Shown here one piece after another: positions 25,714-33,500 of a stretch of DNA of 61,959 nucleotides. Under the pieces are notes generated by a model. The model was given only the letters and a program-made list of their open reading frames with translations, was not told the DNA's origin and did no database searches. How positions within the stretch are numbered: the first letter of the stretch is position 1; each line of letters begins with the position of its first letter. Source of the DNA: Candidatus Hebobacterum abditum (GTDB lineage Bacteria; Armatimonadota; Hebobacteria; Hebobacterales; Hebobacteraceae); NCBI GenBank assembly GCA_029821875.1, contig JALGXW010000029.1, forward strand, positions 1 through 61,959, written 5' to 3'. Made by a program: the position numbers and the translations under genes.

Positions 25714-26463
25714 TCAGTCCGCCGACTCCGGCACAATCTCGATCTCTACCTCCGGGGGCAAGAAGCCCGGGGCGAGATGTAGACTCTCACGGTCCCTCAT
25801 GTGGGCCCTCTGACCGAGCCCCAGACCGTGGCCAGGACCCATGCCGGGCCCACCATGCCCACGACCCCGGCCCATGCCTCGGCCTCCCATCGCGCCATGG
25901 CCGCGTCCGCGGCCCGGGCCCTGGTGCATGCCTGGACCCATACCATGGCCGCGATGCCCCCGGCCACGGCCCATTCCGGGTCCCATGCCCCAAGCATCGT
26001 GGCCACCAGGTCCCATTCCGCGGGGCCCGTGTCCTCTGCCGCGGCCCATGCCGCGAGGGCCATGTCCTCCACCATGTCCCATGCCGCGCCCGACTCCCCG
26101 GCCGCGGCCTCTGCCTCCCCAACGGCCCCACCGGTGCTGTGCCCGGTGCTCTCGCACTTTGCGCGCCAGCTCGGGATGCTTCGCGCGGAACGCGTAGAGC
26201 TGGCCTTGGAGCCTGTACATGGTCTCGGCGCGAGCGGCGATTTCAGCCTCGGGCAGATCCTTCGCCTCCGCCAGAGCAAGCTCGAGTCGAGCGATCTTCA
26301 GCTCTTTCCGCAAGTCCTGGGCGTGCCTCAGCGCGGCCGCCTCCTTCTCCGTAAGTCGGAGCACCGGCTTGTCGGGTCGGGCAGGTTCCGCCTGCGCGAG
26401 CGCGGCTCCGACAGCGGCCGCGAGCAGGGCAATCATCAGCAACGGCGTCAGCCTTCGCTTCAT
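25714..26463 (-). CDS. secreted Gly/Arg/His/Met-rich low-complexity protein
   Basis: 249 residues. A signal peptide (about 1-23, LLMIALLAAAVGAALAQ) is followed by a charged helical region (about 35-108) with LRLTEKEAAALRHAQDLRKE, similar in character to Spy/CpxP/ZraP-type periplasmic proteins. From about 110 to 222 the sequence is made of short repeats of Gly-Arg, Gly-His and Gly-Met units (such as GRGRGHGPRGMGP). The C terminus ends in an acidic segment (PPEVEIEIVPESAD). The clustered His and Met suggest metal binding. GGGAGG sits six bases before the ATG, and an ECF-type promoter of its own lies just upstream. Function unknown. Confidence 0.75.
   Translation of the reverse strand: MKRRLTPLLMIALLAAAVGAALAQAEPARPDKPVLRLTEKEAAALRHAQDLRKELKIARLELALAEAKDLPEAEIAARAETMYRLQGQLYAFRAKHPELARKVREHRAQHRWGRWGGRGRGRGVGRGMGHGGGHGPRGMGRGRGHGPRGMGPGGHDAWGMGPGMGRGRGHRGHGMGPGMHQGPGRGRGHGAMGGRGMGRGRGHGGPGMGPGHGLGLGQRAHMRDRESLHLAPGFLPPEVEIEIVPESAD
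25798..26136 (-). repeat. coding repeat tract of Gly-Arg/Gly-His/Gly-Met units
   Basis: Degenerate 6- to 36-nt repeats encode about 113 residues made almost entirely of Gly, Arg, His, Met and Pro. The strand is strongly C-rich in the plus direction. Recurrent units are RGRGHGPRGMG, GMGPGM and RGMGRGRGHG. The repeats stay in frame, so the tract appears to be maintained as protein. Confidence 0.8.
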
Positions 26464-26504
26464 CTCAGACCTCCCTTCTCACTCGGTCTCGAAGCTATCA
26501 GTCC

Positions 26505-26531
26505 AGACGAGTGGACCCCCTCTCGCATTCC
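26505..26531 (-). promoter_or_regulatory. ECF-sigma-type promoter of the Gly-rich protein gene
   Basis: On the minus strand, GGAAT (26531-26527), 17 nt, CGTCT (26509-26505), in the 72-bp spacer before the gene. It matches the element before the sigma gene (GGAAT-16-CGTCT) and the general GGAAC/CGTC or TCTGA pattern of group-IV sigma factors. Confidence 0.55.
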
Positions 26532-26535
26532 GTCA

Positions 26536-27612
26536 TCATGGTTCGACGCTCTTGGCAATCCGCACAAGCTCTTCCTCCGGAAGATCGCCGATGACCACAA
26601 CCGCGATCTCCGGCCCGAAGAACCGAAGCACTTTCTCGCTGCCGCGGTTGAGCAATGTCAGGTCACCGGGGCGGGGGGGACCCAGGCCCAGACCCCCTCC
26701 TCTCCCCCGACCTCGAGCTCTCCCGCCCCCACCTCTGCCGCGGCCTCCTCGACCTCTCCCTCGCCCCTGGCGCTCGCCGTGGCCCCGCGGCTCAAGGCCG
26801 GGGTGGCCAGGATGGCGGTGCTGAAAGATGCTGAGGACGCGCAGGCCGTCCGTGTAGCGGAGCTCCGCGGCCCGCATATGCCAGCGGCCCCACTGCTTCT
26901 CATAGCCGCCCACGAGCACGTAGCCAGCGGGGATGTAGGCGGGCGGGCGAACTTCGAAGCCCAGACGTATGCTGAGCTGCGCGGCCGAAAGGCCAGACTC
27001 CGTCTCCTCCGCGCGCACGGTCTGCCAGCCCTCTGGAACCCTGAAGACGTCGGGAGCTATGACCGGGCCGAACTCGACCCGCGTGTACTCGGTCCGAGAC
27101 GTCAGCCGCCCCTCCACGTTGTATCGCTCTCGACGAAGCGCGAACCCGGTCTCCTTATCCAGCCAGAGCCTCAGCACCACGCGACCGCCGCCCCTCGGAG
27201 CGATCTCGACAGTCCGTGCGCTCCGGCCGGCGACACTGGACTCGCCCACGACTCGCGCCTCGTAGTTGCGCTCGGCCAGGGCCCGGTCTACTGCCAGGCC
27301 CGGCCGATCGTACACCATGGCTACCTGCCGCCGGGGCAGGAGGTGGATGAGGCTCTTGCCATCGTCGATCACCGACCAGTGGCGCCCGTTGAGCCTGTAC
27401 TCGAATCGGAGCTTCCCGTGGGCAGCGGTAACGGCGGCCTCTGCCTCCAATGAGTGGCCATCCTCAGCTGTCATCGTCCGTGCGTTGCCGGCGAGCTCCA
27501 AGCGCGACGAAACGGCCTCACTCTCCCAGACGTCGCTCCATGGTGAGGCGGCATAGGCCGGCCACGCAACGAGACTCGCGAGCAAAGGCACGGCGAGAAC
27601 GCATATCCTCAT
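26536..27612 (-). CDS. RseB/MucB-like secreted regulator with a Gly/Arg-rich insertion
   Basis: 358 residues. A signal peptide (1-22, VLAVPLLASLVAWPAYA) is followed by a LolA/RseB-like beta domain (about 45-195: LRFEYRLNGRHWSVIDDGKS, GRSARTVEIAPRGGGRVVLR, LRLWLDKETGFALRRERYN) and a C-terminal MucB_RseB-type domain (IPAGYVLVGGYEKQW, ELRYTDGLRVLSIFQ). RseB binds mislocalised lipoprotein or LPS signals and guards the anti-sigma factor. Residues 268-316 are an inserted Gly/Arg-rich tract ending in GGGLGLG, like that of the next gene. It overlaps the anti-sigma stop by 4 bp (ATGA). Confidence 0.78.
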   Translation of the reverse strand: MRICVLAVPLLASLVAWPAYAASPWSDVWESEAVSSRLELAGNARTMTAEDGHSLEAEAAVTAAHGKLRFEYRLNGRHWSVIDDGKSLIHLLPRRQVAMVYDRPGLAVDRALAERNYEARVVGESSVAGRSARTVEIAPRGGGRVVLRLWLDKETGFALRRERYNVEGRLTSRTEYTRVEFGPVIAPDVFRVPEGWQTVRAEETESGLSAAQLSIRLGFEVRPPAYIPAGYVLVGGYEKQWGRWHMRAAELRYTDGLRVLSIFQHRHPGHPGLEPRGHGERQGRGRGRGGRGRGGGGRARGRGRGGGLGLGPPRPGDLTLLNRGSEKVLRFFGPEIAVVVIGDLPEEELVRIAKSVEP

Positions 27613-28079
27613 CCGTCTTCCTCCAGGTAGGCAAAGCGCAGCCCGATGGCCGCCTCGTCGGCCAGCGGGGCCGCCCATGTCGTCGGCAGACGGCCCTCGA
27701 TCGTCACGAGCATCTCATCGTCGGGCTGGACGATGATCTCTGGCCCCACATCGCCGACAGGCCCCAGCAGGAAGGTGAGCCCAATCACGATGACCAAGAG
27801 CGCCGCGGCCCCGACGGCGAAGGCCCAGGCCAGACGTGGGCGCGCCGGCGCAGGAGCGCGGTCCGCGATGCGGCGTTGCACCGCCTCCCATGTATGCTTC
27901 GGAGCGGCCTCCAGCGGCACGGCGCTCAGTAGCTCGCCAGTGCGCTCCAGAGCTGCGAGCTCCTCGCGGCAGTCAGCGCAGTCGCGGAGATGCGCCTCGA
28001 CGCGCGCCTTCGCCTGCCCCCTCAGCGCGCCGACTGAGTACTCGGCCAGATCATCGATCACATGATTCCGTTCATTCAT
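27609..28079 (-). CDS. membrane-bound zinc-finger anti-sigma factor
   Basis: 156 residues. The N-terminal ZAS-type zinc finger has HLRDCADC (His-x3-Cys-x2-Cys) near residues 30-37. One transmembrane helix (about 88-107, WAFAVGAAALLVIVIGLTFL) follows, and a small domain outside the membrane ends the protein. Anti-sigmas of this type hold an ECF sigma factor until an envelope signal triggers release. The ATG at 28079 overlaps the sigma gene by 8 bp and is preceded by GGAGGGG. Confidence 0.88.
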   Translation of the reverse strand: MNERNHVIDDLAEYSVGALRGQAKARVEAHLRDCADCREELAALERTGELLSAVPLEAAPKHTWEAVQRRIADRAPAPARPRLAWAFAVGAAALLVIVIGLTFLLGPVGDVGPEIIVQPDDEMLVTIEGRLPTTWAAPLADEAAIGLRFAYLEEDG

Positions 28080-28668
28080 CTGACCCCTCCACATAGTGGC
28101 TGAGGCGCGTTCTGAGTGCCTCCCGCGCCCGCGCCAGCCGCGACATGATCGTCCCCGGGCGGACCCCCATCGCCTCGGCGATCTCTGCCACGGACATCCC
28201 CTCCATATGGTGCATCACAACTGCCGCCCGCTGCTCGGCCGACAGCTCCTCCAGCGCAGCCCAGATCTCCCGGCTCATCTCGCCGGACAGGAGGCGCTGC
28301 TCCGGCTGCTCGCCCCCGGCGGCCGATTCCTCCAGCCGAGGCGGGTCCTCGCCTCCAGCCGCCAGCGAAGTCTCGGCCACCTCCAGGCGCGCTCGGCCCG
28401 ACTTCACCTCGTCCCTCACCAGGTTCCCTGCGATGCGGTGCAGCCAGCCCCGAAAGGCGCCTGGCTTCTTCAGGCGCGACAGCGACTCCCAGGCCCGCAC
28501 GAACGTGTCCTGCGTCAGGTCGGCCGCCAGCTCCAACTGCCGCACCTGGCTGCGTATGAACGTGTATATGCCCGGCTGGTTCTGCCGGTAAAGCGCCTCA
28601 AACGCCTCGACATCCCCGGACTGCGCCCGGAGCACCAGCTCCTCCACCTTCTCCCGTCCTTCATTCAT
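28072..28668 (-). CDS. ECF RNA polymerase sigma factor (RpoE/SigW type)
   Basis: 198 residues. Region 2 (about 20-88) carries LYRQNQPGIYTFIRSQVR and DLTQDTFVRAWESLSRL; region 4 (about 135-188) carries LEELSAEQRAAVVMHHMEGM and VAEIAEAMGVRPGTIMSRLA. There is no region 3. The linker is long and Gly/Glu-rich. Its start codon lies two bases after the -10 element of a candidate self-recognised promoter. It heads an operon with its anti-sigma, an RseB-like protein and a Gly-rich secreted protein. Confidence 0.93.
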   Translation of the reverse strand: MNEGREKVEELVLRAQSGDVEAFEALYRQNQPGIYTFIRSQVRQLELAADLTQDTFVRAWESLSRLKKPGAFRGWLHRIAGNLVRDEVKSGRARLEVAETSLAAGGEDPPRLEESAAGGEQPEQRLLSGEMSREIWAALEELSAEQRAAVVMHHMEGMSVAEIAEAMGVRPGTIMSRLARAREALRTRLSHYVEGSDE

Positions 28669-28670
28669 TC

Positions 28671-28696
28671 AGACGACCCAGCTTTCAGTCTATTCC
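28671..28696 (-). promoter_or_regulatory. candidate autoregulated ECF promoter of the sigma operon
   Basis: On the minus strand, GGAAT (28696-28692), 16 nt, CGTCTGA (28675-28669), directly before the ATG at 28668. The distance from GGAAT to TCTGA (18 nt) equals that in E. coli sigma-E promoters. Transcription would begin at or just inside the start codon, so the mRNA would be leaderless or the true start slightly downstream. Confidence 0.5.
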
Positions 28697-28788
28697 CAGC
28701 ATATGGTCCCGGAGGGCGCAGAGAGGTCCTACTCGTGGAGCAAAGAATCCCCATCGCTGCTACACACCCGGCCGGAGGGAGCAGTGCC

Positions 28789-29739
28789 ATGGCGGTAGAG
28801 ATCATCGCGATCGGAGAGGCCCTCGTCGAGGTCATGCGGACTCGCATCGACGATCCCCTCGACAAGCCGTCCGAGTTCGTCGGCCCCTTCCCCAGCGGCG
28901 CGCCCGCCATCTTCGCCGACCAGGCGGCTCGGCTCGGGCACCGTGTTGGGTTCATCGGGGCCGTGGGCGACGATGACTTCGGCACCTGCCTGTTGGATCG
29001 CCTCGCAGCCGACGGTCTTGACGTCACGCTGTGCCCCCGCGTTCGGGATCGCGCCACCGGCGTTGCCTTTGTCACCTACTTCTCTGACGGGAACCGGAGG
29101 TTCCTCTACCATATCGCACACGCCGCCGCCGGGCAGATGCCCAACCTCAATGCGGACTACTTCGCAGATGTCAAGTTCCTCCACATCTGCGGATCCTCCC
29201 TCTCCGTGAGCGAGGAGATGCGGGGCAAGTGCTATCAGGCGGTGGAACTGACGACTGCCGCCGGCGGCCGTGTGAGCTTCGACCCCAACCTCCGTCCGGA
29301 ACTGCTGGGCGGAGAGGAGGCGCTGCGGAGAATCTGCGGGCCGGTTGTCGAGGCCTCACATGTCGTCCTGCCCAGTGGCGCGGAGGCCGAGCTGCTCACC
29401 GGCGTGAGCGGCGCAGACGAGGCCTGCCGCGCGCTGCTCGGCCAGGGCCCGGAAGTGGTGGCGCTGAAGCGTGGCGCCGAAGGCTGCACCGTCATCACGA
29501 AGGACCAGAAGATCGACGACGACGCCTTCCAGGTCGAGGCCGTGGACCCTACGGGCGCGGGCGACTGCTTCGATGCCGGCTTCGTCGTGGGACTGCTGGA
29601 AGGGCTCCCTCTCGAAGACGTCGGCAAGCTCGCCAACGCCTGCGGCGCCCTTGGCGCGACCCGCAAGGGGCCGATGGAGGGGGCGTTCTCGCGAGGCGTT
29701 GTCGATGACTTCATGAACACAGGCCGAGCCCCCGCCTGA
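28789..29739 (+). CDS. PfkB-family sugar kinase (fructokinase/2-keto-3-deoxygluconate kinase-like)
   Basis: 316 residues in the ribokinase fold. The N-terminal signature region has GAPAIFADQAARLGHRVGFI and VGDDDFG; the C-terminal ATP/anion-hole signature is DPTGAGDCFDAGFVVGL with the catalytic Asp. Family members phosphorylate fructose, ribose, adenosine or keto-deoxygluconate at the expense of ATP. The substrate cannot be told by eye. The ATG at 28789 follows GGAGGGAGCAGTGCC. It diverges from the ECF sigma gene. Confidence 0.88.
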   Translation: MAVEIIAIGEALVEVMRTRIDDPLDKPSEFVGPFPSGAPAIFADQAARLGHRVGFIGAVGDDDFGTCLLDRLAADGLDVTLCPRVRDRATGVAFVTYFSDGNRRFLYHIAHAAAGQMPNLNADYFADVKFLHICGSSLSVSEEMRGKCYQAVELTTAAGGRVSFDPNLRPELLGGEEALRRICGPVVEASHVVLPSGAEAELLTGVSGADEACRALLGQGPEVVALKRGAEGCTVITKDQKIDDDAFQVEAVDPTGAGDCFDAGFVVGLLEGLPLEDVGKLANACGALGATRKGPMEGAFSRGVVDDFMNTGRAPA

Positions 29740-29800
29740 CCGAGGCTCGGGGACACCACGGCCTTCGATGCCCGGCCGCGCGGGAGAACTCACGCGTCGT

Positions 29801-30436
29801 TCAGAAGTCTGATCGATCCGCTGCGCCAAGTTCCGCCAGATGGTGCGTATCGTTCACCCGCGCCACGACCCACCGCCCCTCCGTTGCTGCGAGTGTGCTG
29901 ACTGAAGCCGTATCCACGCGCACCTTCCAGAAGCCGGCCTCCCCCACTCCGAACGCAGCGCACAGGAGCAGCTTGCACACCACGCGGTGAGATACTAGCA
30001 TGGCCACTTCCTCGGCGTGCTTCGCCGCGATTTCCTCGACGGCCGGCCAGGCGCGCGCCAATACCTCCGACAGGGACTCGCCCCCCGGCGCGCGGAAGCG
30101 CGCCGGCTCTGTCAGCCACGTCCGGTAGCGCGCTGAATCCTCGCGCTCCACCTCCGCTCGCGGCCGCCCCTCCCACTCACCGAAGCTGATGTCGATCAGG
30201 CGCTCATCGACGGCCACCTCGAGGCCGAGCGCTTGCGCGAGTGGCCCTGCCGTCTCACGCGCTCGCGAGAGCGGACTGCTGTACACCGCCTGGATCGGCT
30301 GCTCGCCCAGTGCCGTGTCCAACATCCTGGCCTGTTCGCGTCCGCGCTCGCTCAGTGGCACATCAGCCCGGCCGCGGAAGATCCCATCGCGGTTCCACGA
30401 CGTCTCGCCGTGTCGGATGACGAGGAGTTCACCCAT
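29801..30436 (-). CDS. histidine phosphatase family protein (phosphoglycerate mutase-like)
   Basis: 211 residues. The phosphohistidine motif is VIRHGETSWNRDGIFRGR, followed by PLSERGREQARMLD, VYSSPLSRARETA, and a second catalytic His in VSHRVVCKLL. This is the cobalamin phosphatase (CobC)/PhoE/2,3-bisphosphoglycerate mutase superfamily; substrate unassigned. It is transcribed away from the subtilase terminator, and its ATG at 30436 is 91 bp downstream of the subtilase stop. Confidence 0.88.
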   Translation of the reverse strand: MGELLVIRHGETSWNRDGIFRGRADVPLSERGREQARMLDTALGEQPIQAVYSSPLSRARETAGPLAQALGLEVAVDERLIDISFGEWEGRPRAEVEREDSARYRTWLTEPARFRAPGGESLSEVLARAWPAVEEIAAKHAEEVAMLVSHRVVCKLLLCAAFGVGEAGFWKVRVDTASVSTLAATEGRWVVARVNDTHHLAELGAADRSDF

Positions 30437-30477
30437 GTCGCCCCCTTGCAGCGCACGACTCCTACATACAATGCGAA

Positions 30478-30505
30478 GGCGCCGCAGTCCTCGGACTGCG
30501 GCGCC
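30478..30505 (-). terminator. hairpin terminator of the subtilase gene
   Basis: GGCGCCGCAGTCC (30478-30490) and GGACTGCGGCGCC (30493-30505) form a perfect 13-bp stem, 22 bp beyond the stop at 30528. In the direction of transcription it is followed by TTCGCATTGT, a weak U tract. Confidence 0.65.
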
Positions 30506-30527
30506 CCTAGGTCGGAAGTATCGGAAC

Positions 30528-33500
30528 TCAGTCTCCGACATAGCCGAACGCGCGCGACACGTACACCGCCATCTGGTCGCGGGTGACCACAGTGGCTGGG
30601 TAGTAGTTGCCGTCGAGGTAGCCCTGGACCACTCCGTTCTCGACGCAGTACTCGATGTGTTTGTAGGCCCAGAAGGTGCCCGGCACATCGGGGAAGTTGC
30701 GCGGGTCCGCGGGCACGTAATCGGCGAGGGCCGCCTCGCCGGTCGGCGCCACCATGGCGCGGGCCACGTAGACCGCCATCTGATCGCGGGTCACCTCGTA
30801 TTCGGGGTGATAGGTGCCATCTCCATACCCGGTCACGACGTTCTGCGCGACGGCGTACTCCACGTAATCGAGCGCCCAGAATCCTTCCGGCACGTCCGGG
30901 AAGGTGGGGGTGGCAGTGAACTCGGGCACGTACTCGTCGCCGCCGGCCAGTGCGCGCGATATGTACACGGCCATCTGGTCGCGGGTCACCGGCCAGCTCG
31001 GCTGGTAGGTTCCGTCCGCGTACCCTTGCACCACACCTGCCGCGACAGTCGCTTCGATGTGTCGCCAGGCCCAGAAGCTGGGCGTGACATCTATGAAGGT
31101 GTGAACGCCGACAGACCCGTCCTGGAGCATCTCCTGCACCCAGATGTTGTAGACCTGCCACGCGACCAGCTCGCCCTCCACGTTCAGCATGATGGTATCG
31201 CGGTGCTTCTGGTAGACCGCACGGTCGCCGGACACGGCAGGCCACTCTTCCCTGGCGCCGCTCGCCGCGATCGGCCCGCCGGCGCCAGTCTCGAGATCGA
31301 CCCAGTGGATATCAGGCTGGCCCTGTCCCCAGTCCTCCCAGGTGACCTTCGTGCCGGACACGCGCGGGTGCCAGCGGAAGGTCGGAGGCTCGGTGGCCAC
31401 AGCGACTGCAGTCGGCGACTCGATATCCGTGAGATAGATATCGATCATCCAGCCGGAACCGGTGTCCCGGCCGAGGTCCATGTAGACCACGCTGGTGCCA
31501 TCTACGTCGGGGAACTCCTCTGGCCAGTAGGTATCTGTGAGCTGTATCTCCGCCGGGTCAGGCGACGGCTTGAGGGCCTCCTTCCAGTTGGGTGTGCCGT
31601 CGCCGTCGGAGTCCACAGACAGGTCGTAGACGTAGAGGTCTGACTGCATGCCACCGAGATCCCGCCAGTCCTCCCAGACGACGTACGGATAGGAGATCCT
31701 GGGAGCGAACTGAGGCCCGGGTGCCGTGCAAAGAGGGTAGACGGGTGGGAAGTAGTCGTCGGGGCCGCTTACGTCTGAGATGTCGCAGATGTAGATGTCG
31801 GGGTTGTCGTCGAGGAAGTTGAACCCCCACGTCCCGTCGGGGTCGTTGCGGTAGTCCTCCCACACGACCAGGTTCCCGTCGATGGCGGGGAAGAGGGTGT
31901 CCTTATCCTGGTAGGTGAGTCGCAGCGGCAGCGTGCTGAGGTTCGCGACATTCTGGGCGACCACCTGGAAGTACCAGAACGTTGCCGGAGACACAGGATC
32001 GCCATCGGGGAAGTCGTCGGTCATCCAGGCAACCCACGGGTACGATACATCCGGGAACCAGTGCAAGCTGACGAAGACGTACTCGTGAGGCGGCTGAGGC
32101 ATGTCGCCCCACACCGGGTCATACGTCAGCTCGAACAGAACATCGTCCGGCAGCGTAATCGGCCACGGGGAGCCAACGTTCTGCGCTCTGACCGCCGCCG
32201 CGTAGCCCGGCACCACGCTGTAGTCCTCGAAGGCGACCCACTCGCCATCTACGGAGGGGACGTACTGCCCCCACTCCGGGTCATCCAGCAGGCGGACCTT
32301 CGTCGCGCCGGTGGCTATTTCGCCGAAGTACTGACCTCCCCGCGCCATCTGCCAGTGACACGGGTATAGGCCCAGCTCGGCCGGCGCGGTCACGTCGAAG
32401 CTGAAGGTGACGTTCGCGCCGGCGGCAACGGTGCCCGCCGGCAGGGGCACACTGGTGACGCCCCAGCGGCTTGTGCCCTCCGGAGAGGTCGCTGCCAGAG
32501 CGTACCCCTCCCCCGATGCCCAGGGCGCGCTGCCGTCGTTCCACATCTCGACGCTGATCCGGTAGGTCTGGCCCTTCAGCATCGACGCCGGGATGTCATT
32601 GGACTGCACGAACGAGCTGAGCGCCTGCATCGTGAAGAGGGAGGCCTTGAGACCGTTGTTGACCTCATCCTTCTCGGACACGCTGTAGTCCGAGTCGGCG
32701 AAGGCCGTCAGCCAGTAGTCTCCGGGCTGCCCGCCGGGCACCGATCCTGCGACCGAGCTGTCCGACCAGGTCTCCCCCGCAACGAGGGCGGGCACATCGA
32801 CAGTTGTGACGAGCAGGTCTTGCGGCGACGGCACCGCGTTCAGTGACATCCCGATGAGCGCTTTGCAGGCGCTCGAGCCGGAAGTGCCCTGGTTCTCGAC
32901 GGTTATGCTCAGGTCGAGGGCCGCGCCCACCAAGGCTTCCGAGAGGTCGGCGCCCACCGCGGTCACGACGAGGTCCGGCCCAGATGTTGGCTCGTCATCG
33001 AGAGCGCGCTCGAGATCGATGCGGGGAGCTGCGACGGCGCTGGCGGGATCGAGGATCTGCACGCCCGTCCGTCTGAGTTGATATCTGATGGCATCGGGAT
33101 CCGTGATCCCGGCCTGCGCGAGGACGGCCGCCGCGCCGGCCACGTGAGGCGTGGCGGCCGACGTGCCTGCGCCTTCCTCGTAACTGCCGCCCACCCGCGT
33201 GCTCCATATCCAGATTCCCGGCGCGAACACGTCCAGCAGCTCGCCTCGGTTGGAGAAGTAGGCGGGCGTGTCCACGCTCGGACCCGAATCCCAGGAGGCG
33301 CCGACAGCTATGGCATCCGAGGCGCAGGCAGGTATGCTCACCCCCTGCGTGTACTCCTCGTTGCCGGCTGCGGCGACAACCACGATCCCTGCATCGACAG
33401 CGTCCGATATGGCAATGCCCTCAACGTCAGTGTCGCACTCGGCCGGGTCGCGCCACTCGGCCCCATCGCCGAGGCTCAGGTTGATGACCTTGATGTTATA

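Noticed and set aside
25798-26136. CRISPR-like or satellite repeat
   Set aside because: The units are degenerate, lack equal-length unique spacers and stay in one reading frame after a signal peptide, so this is a coding repeat.
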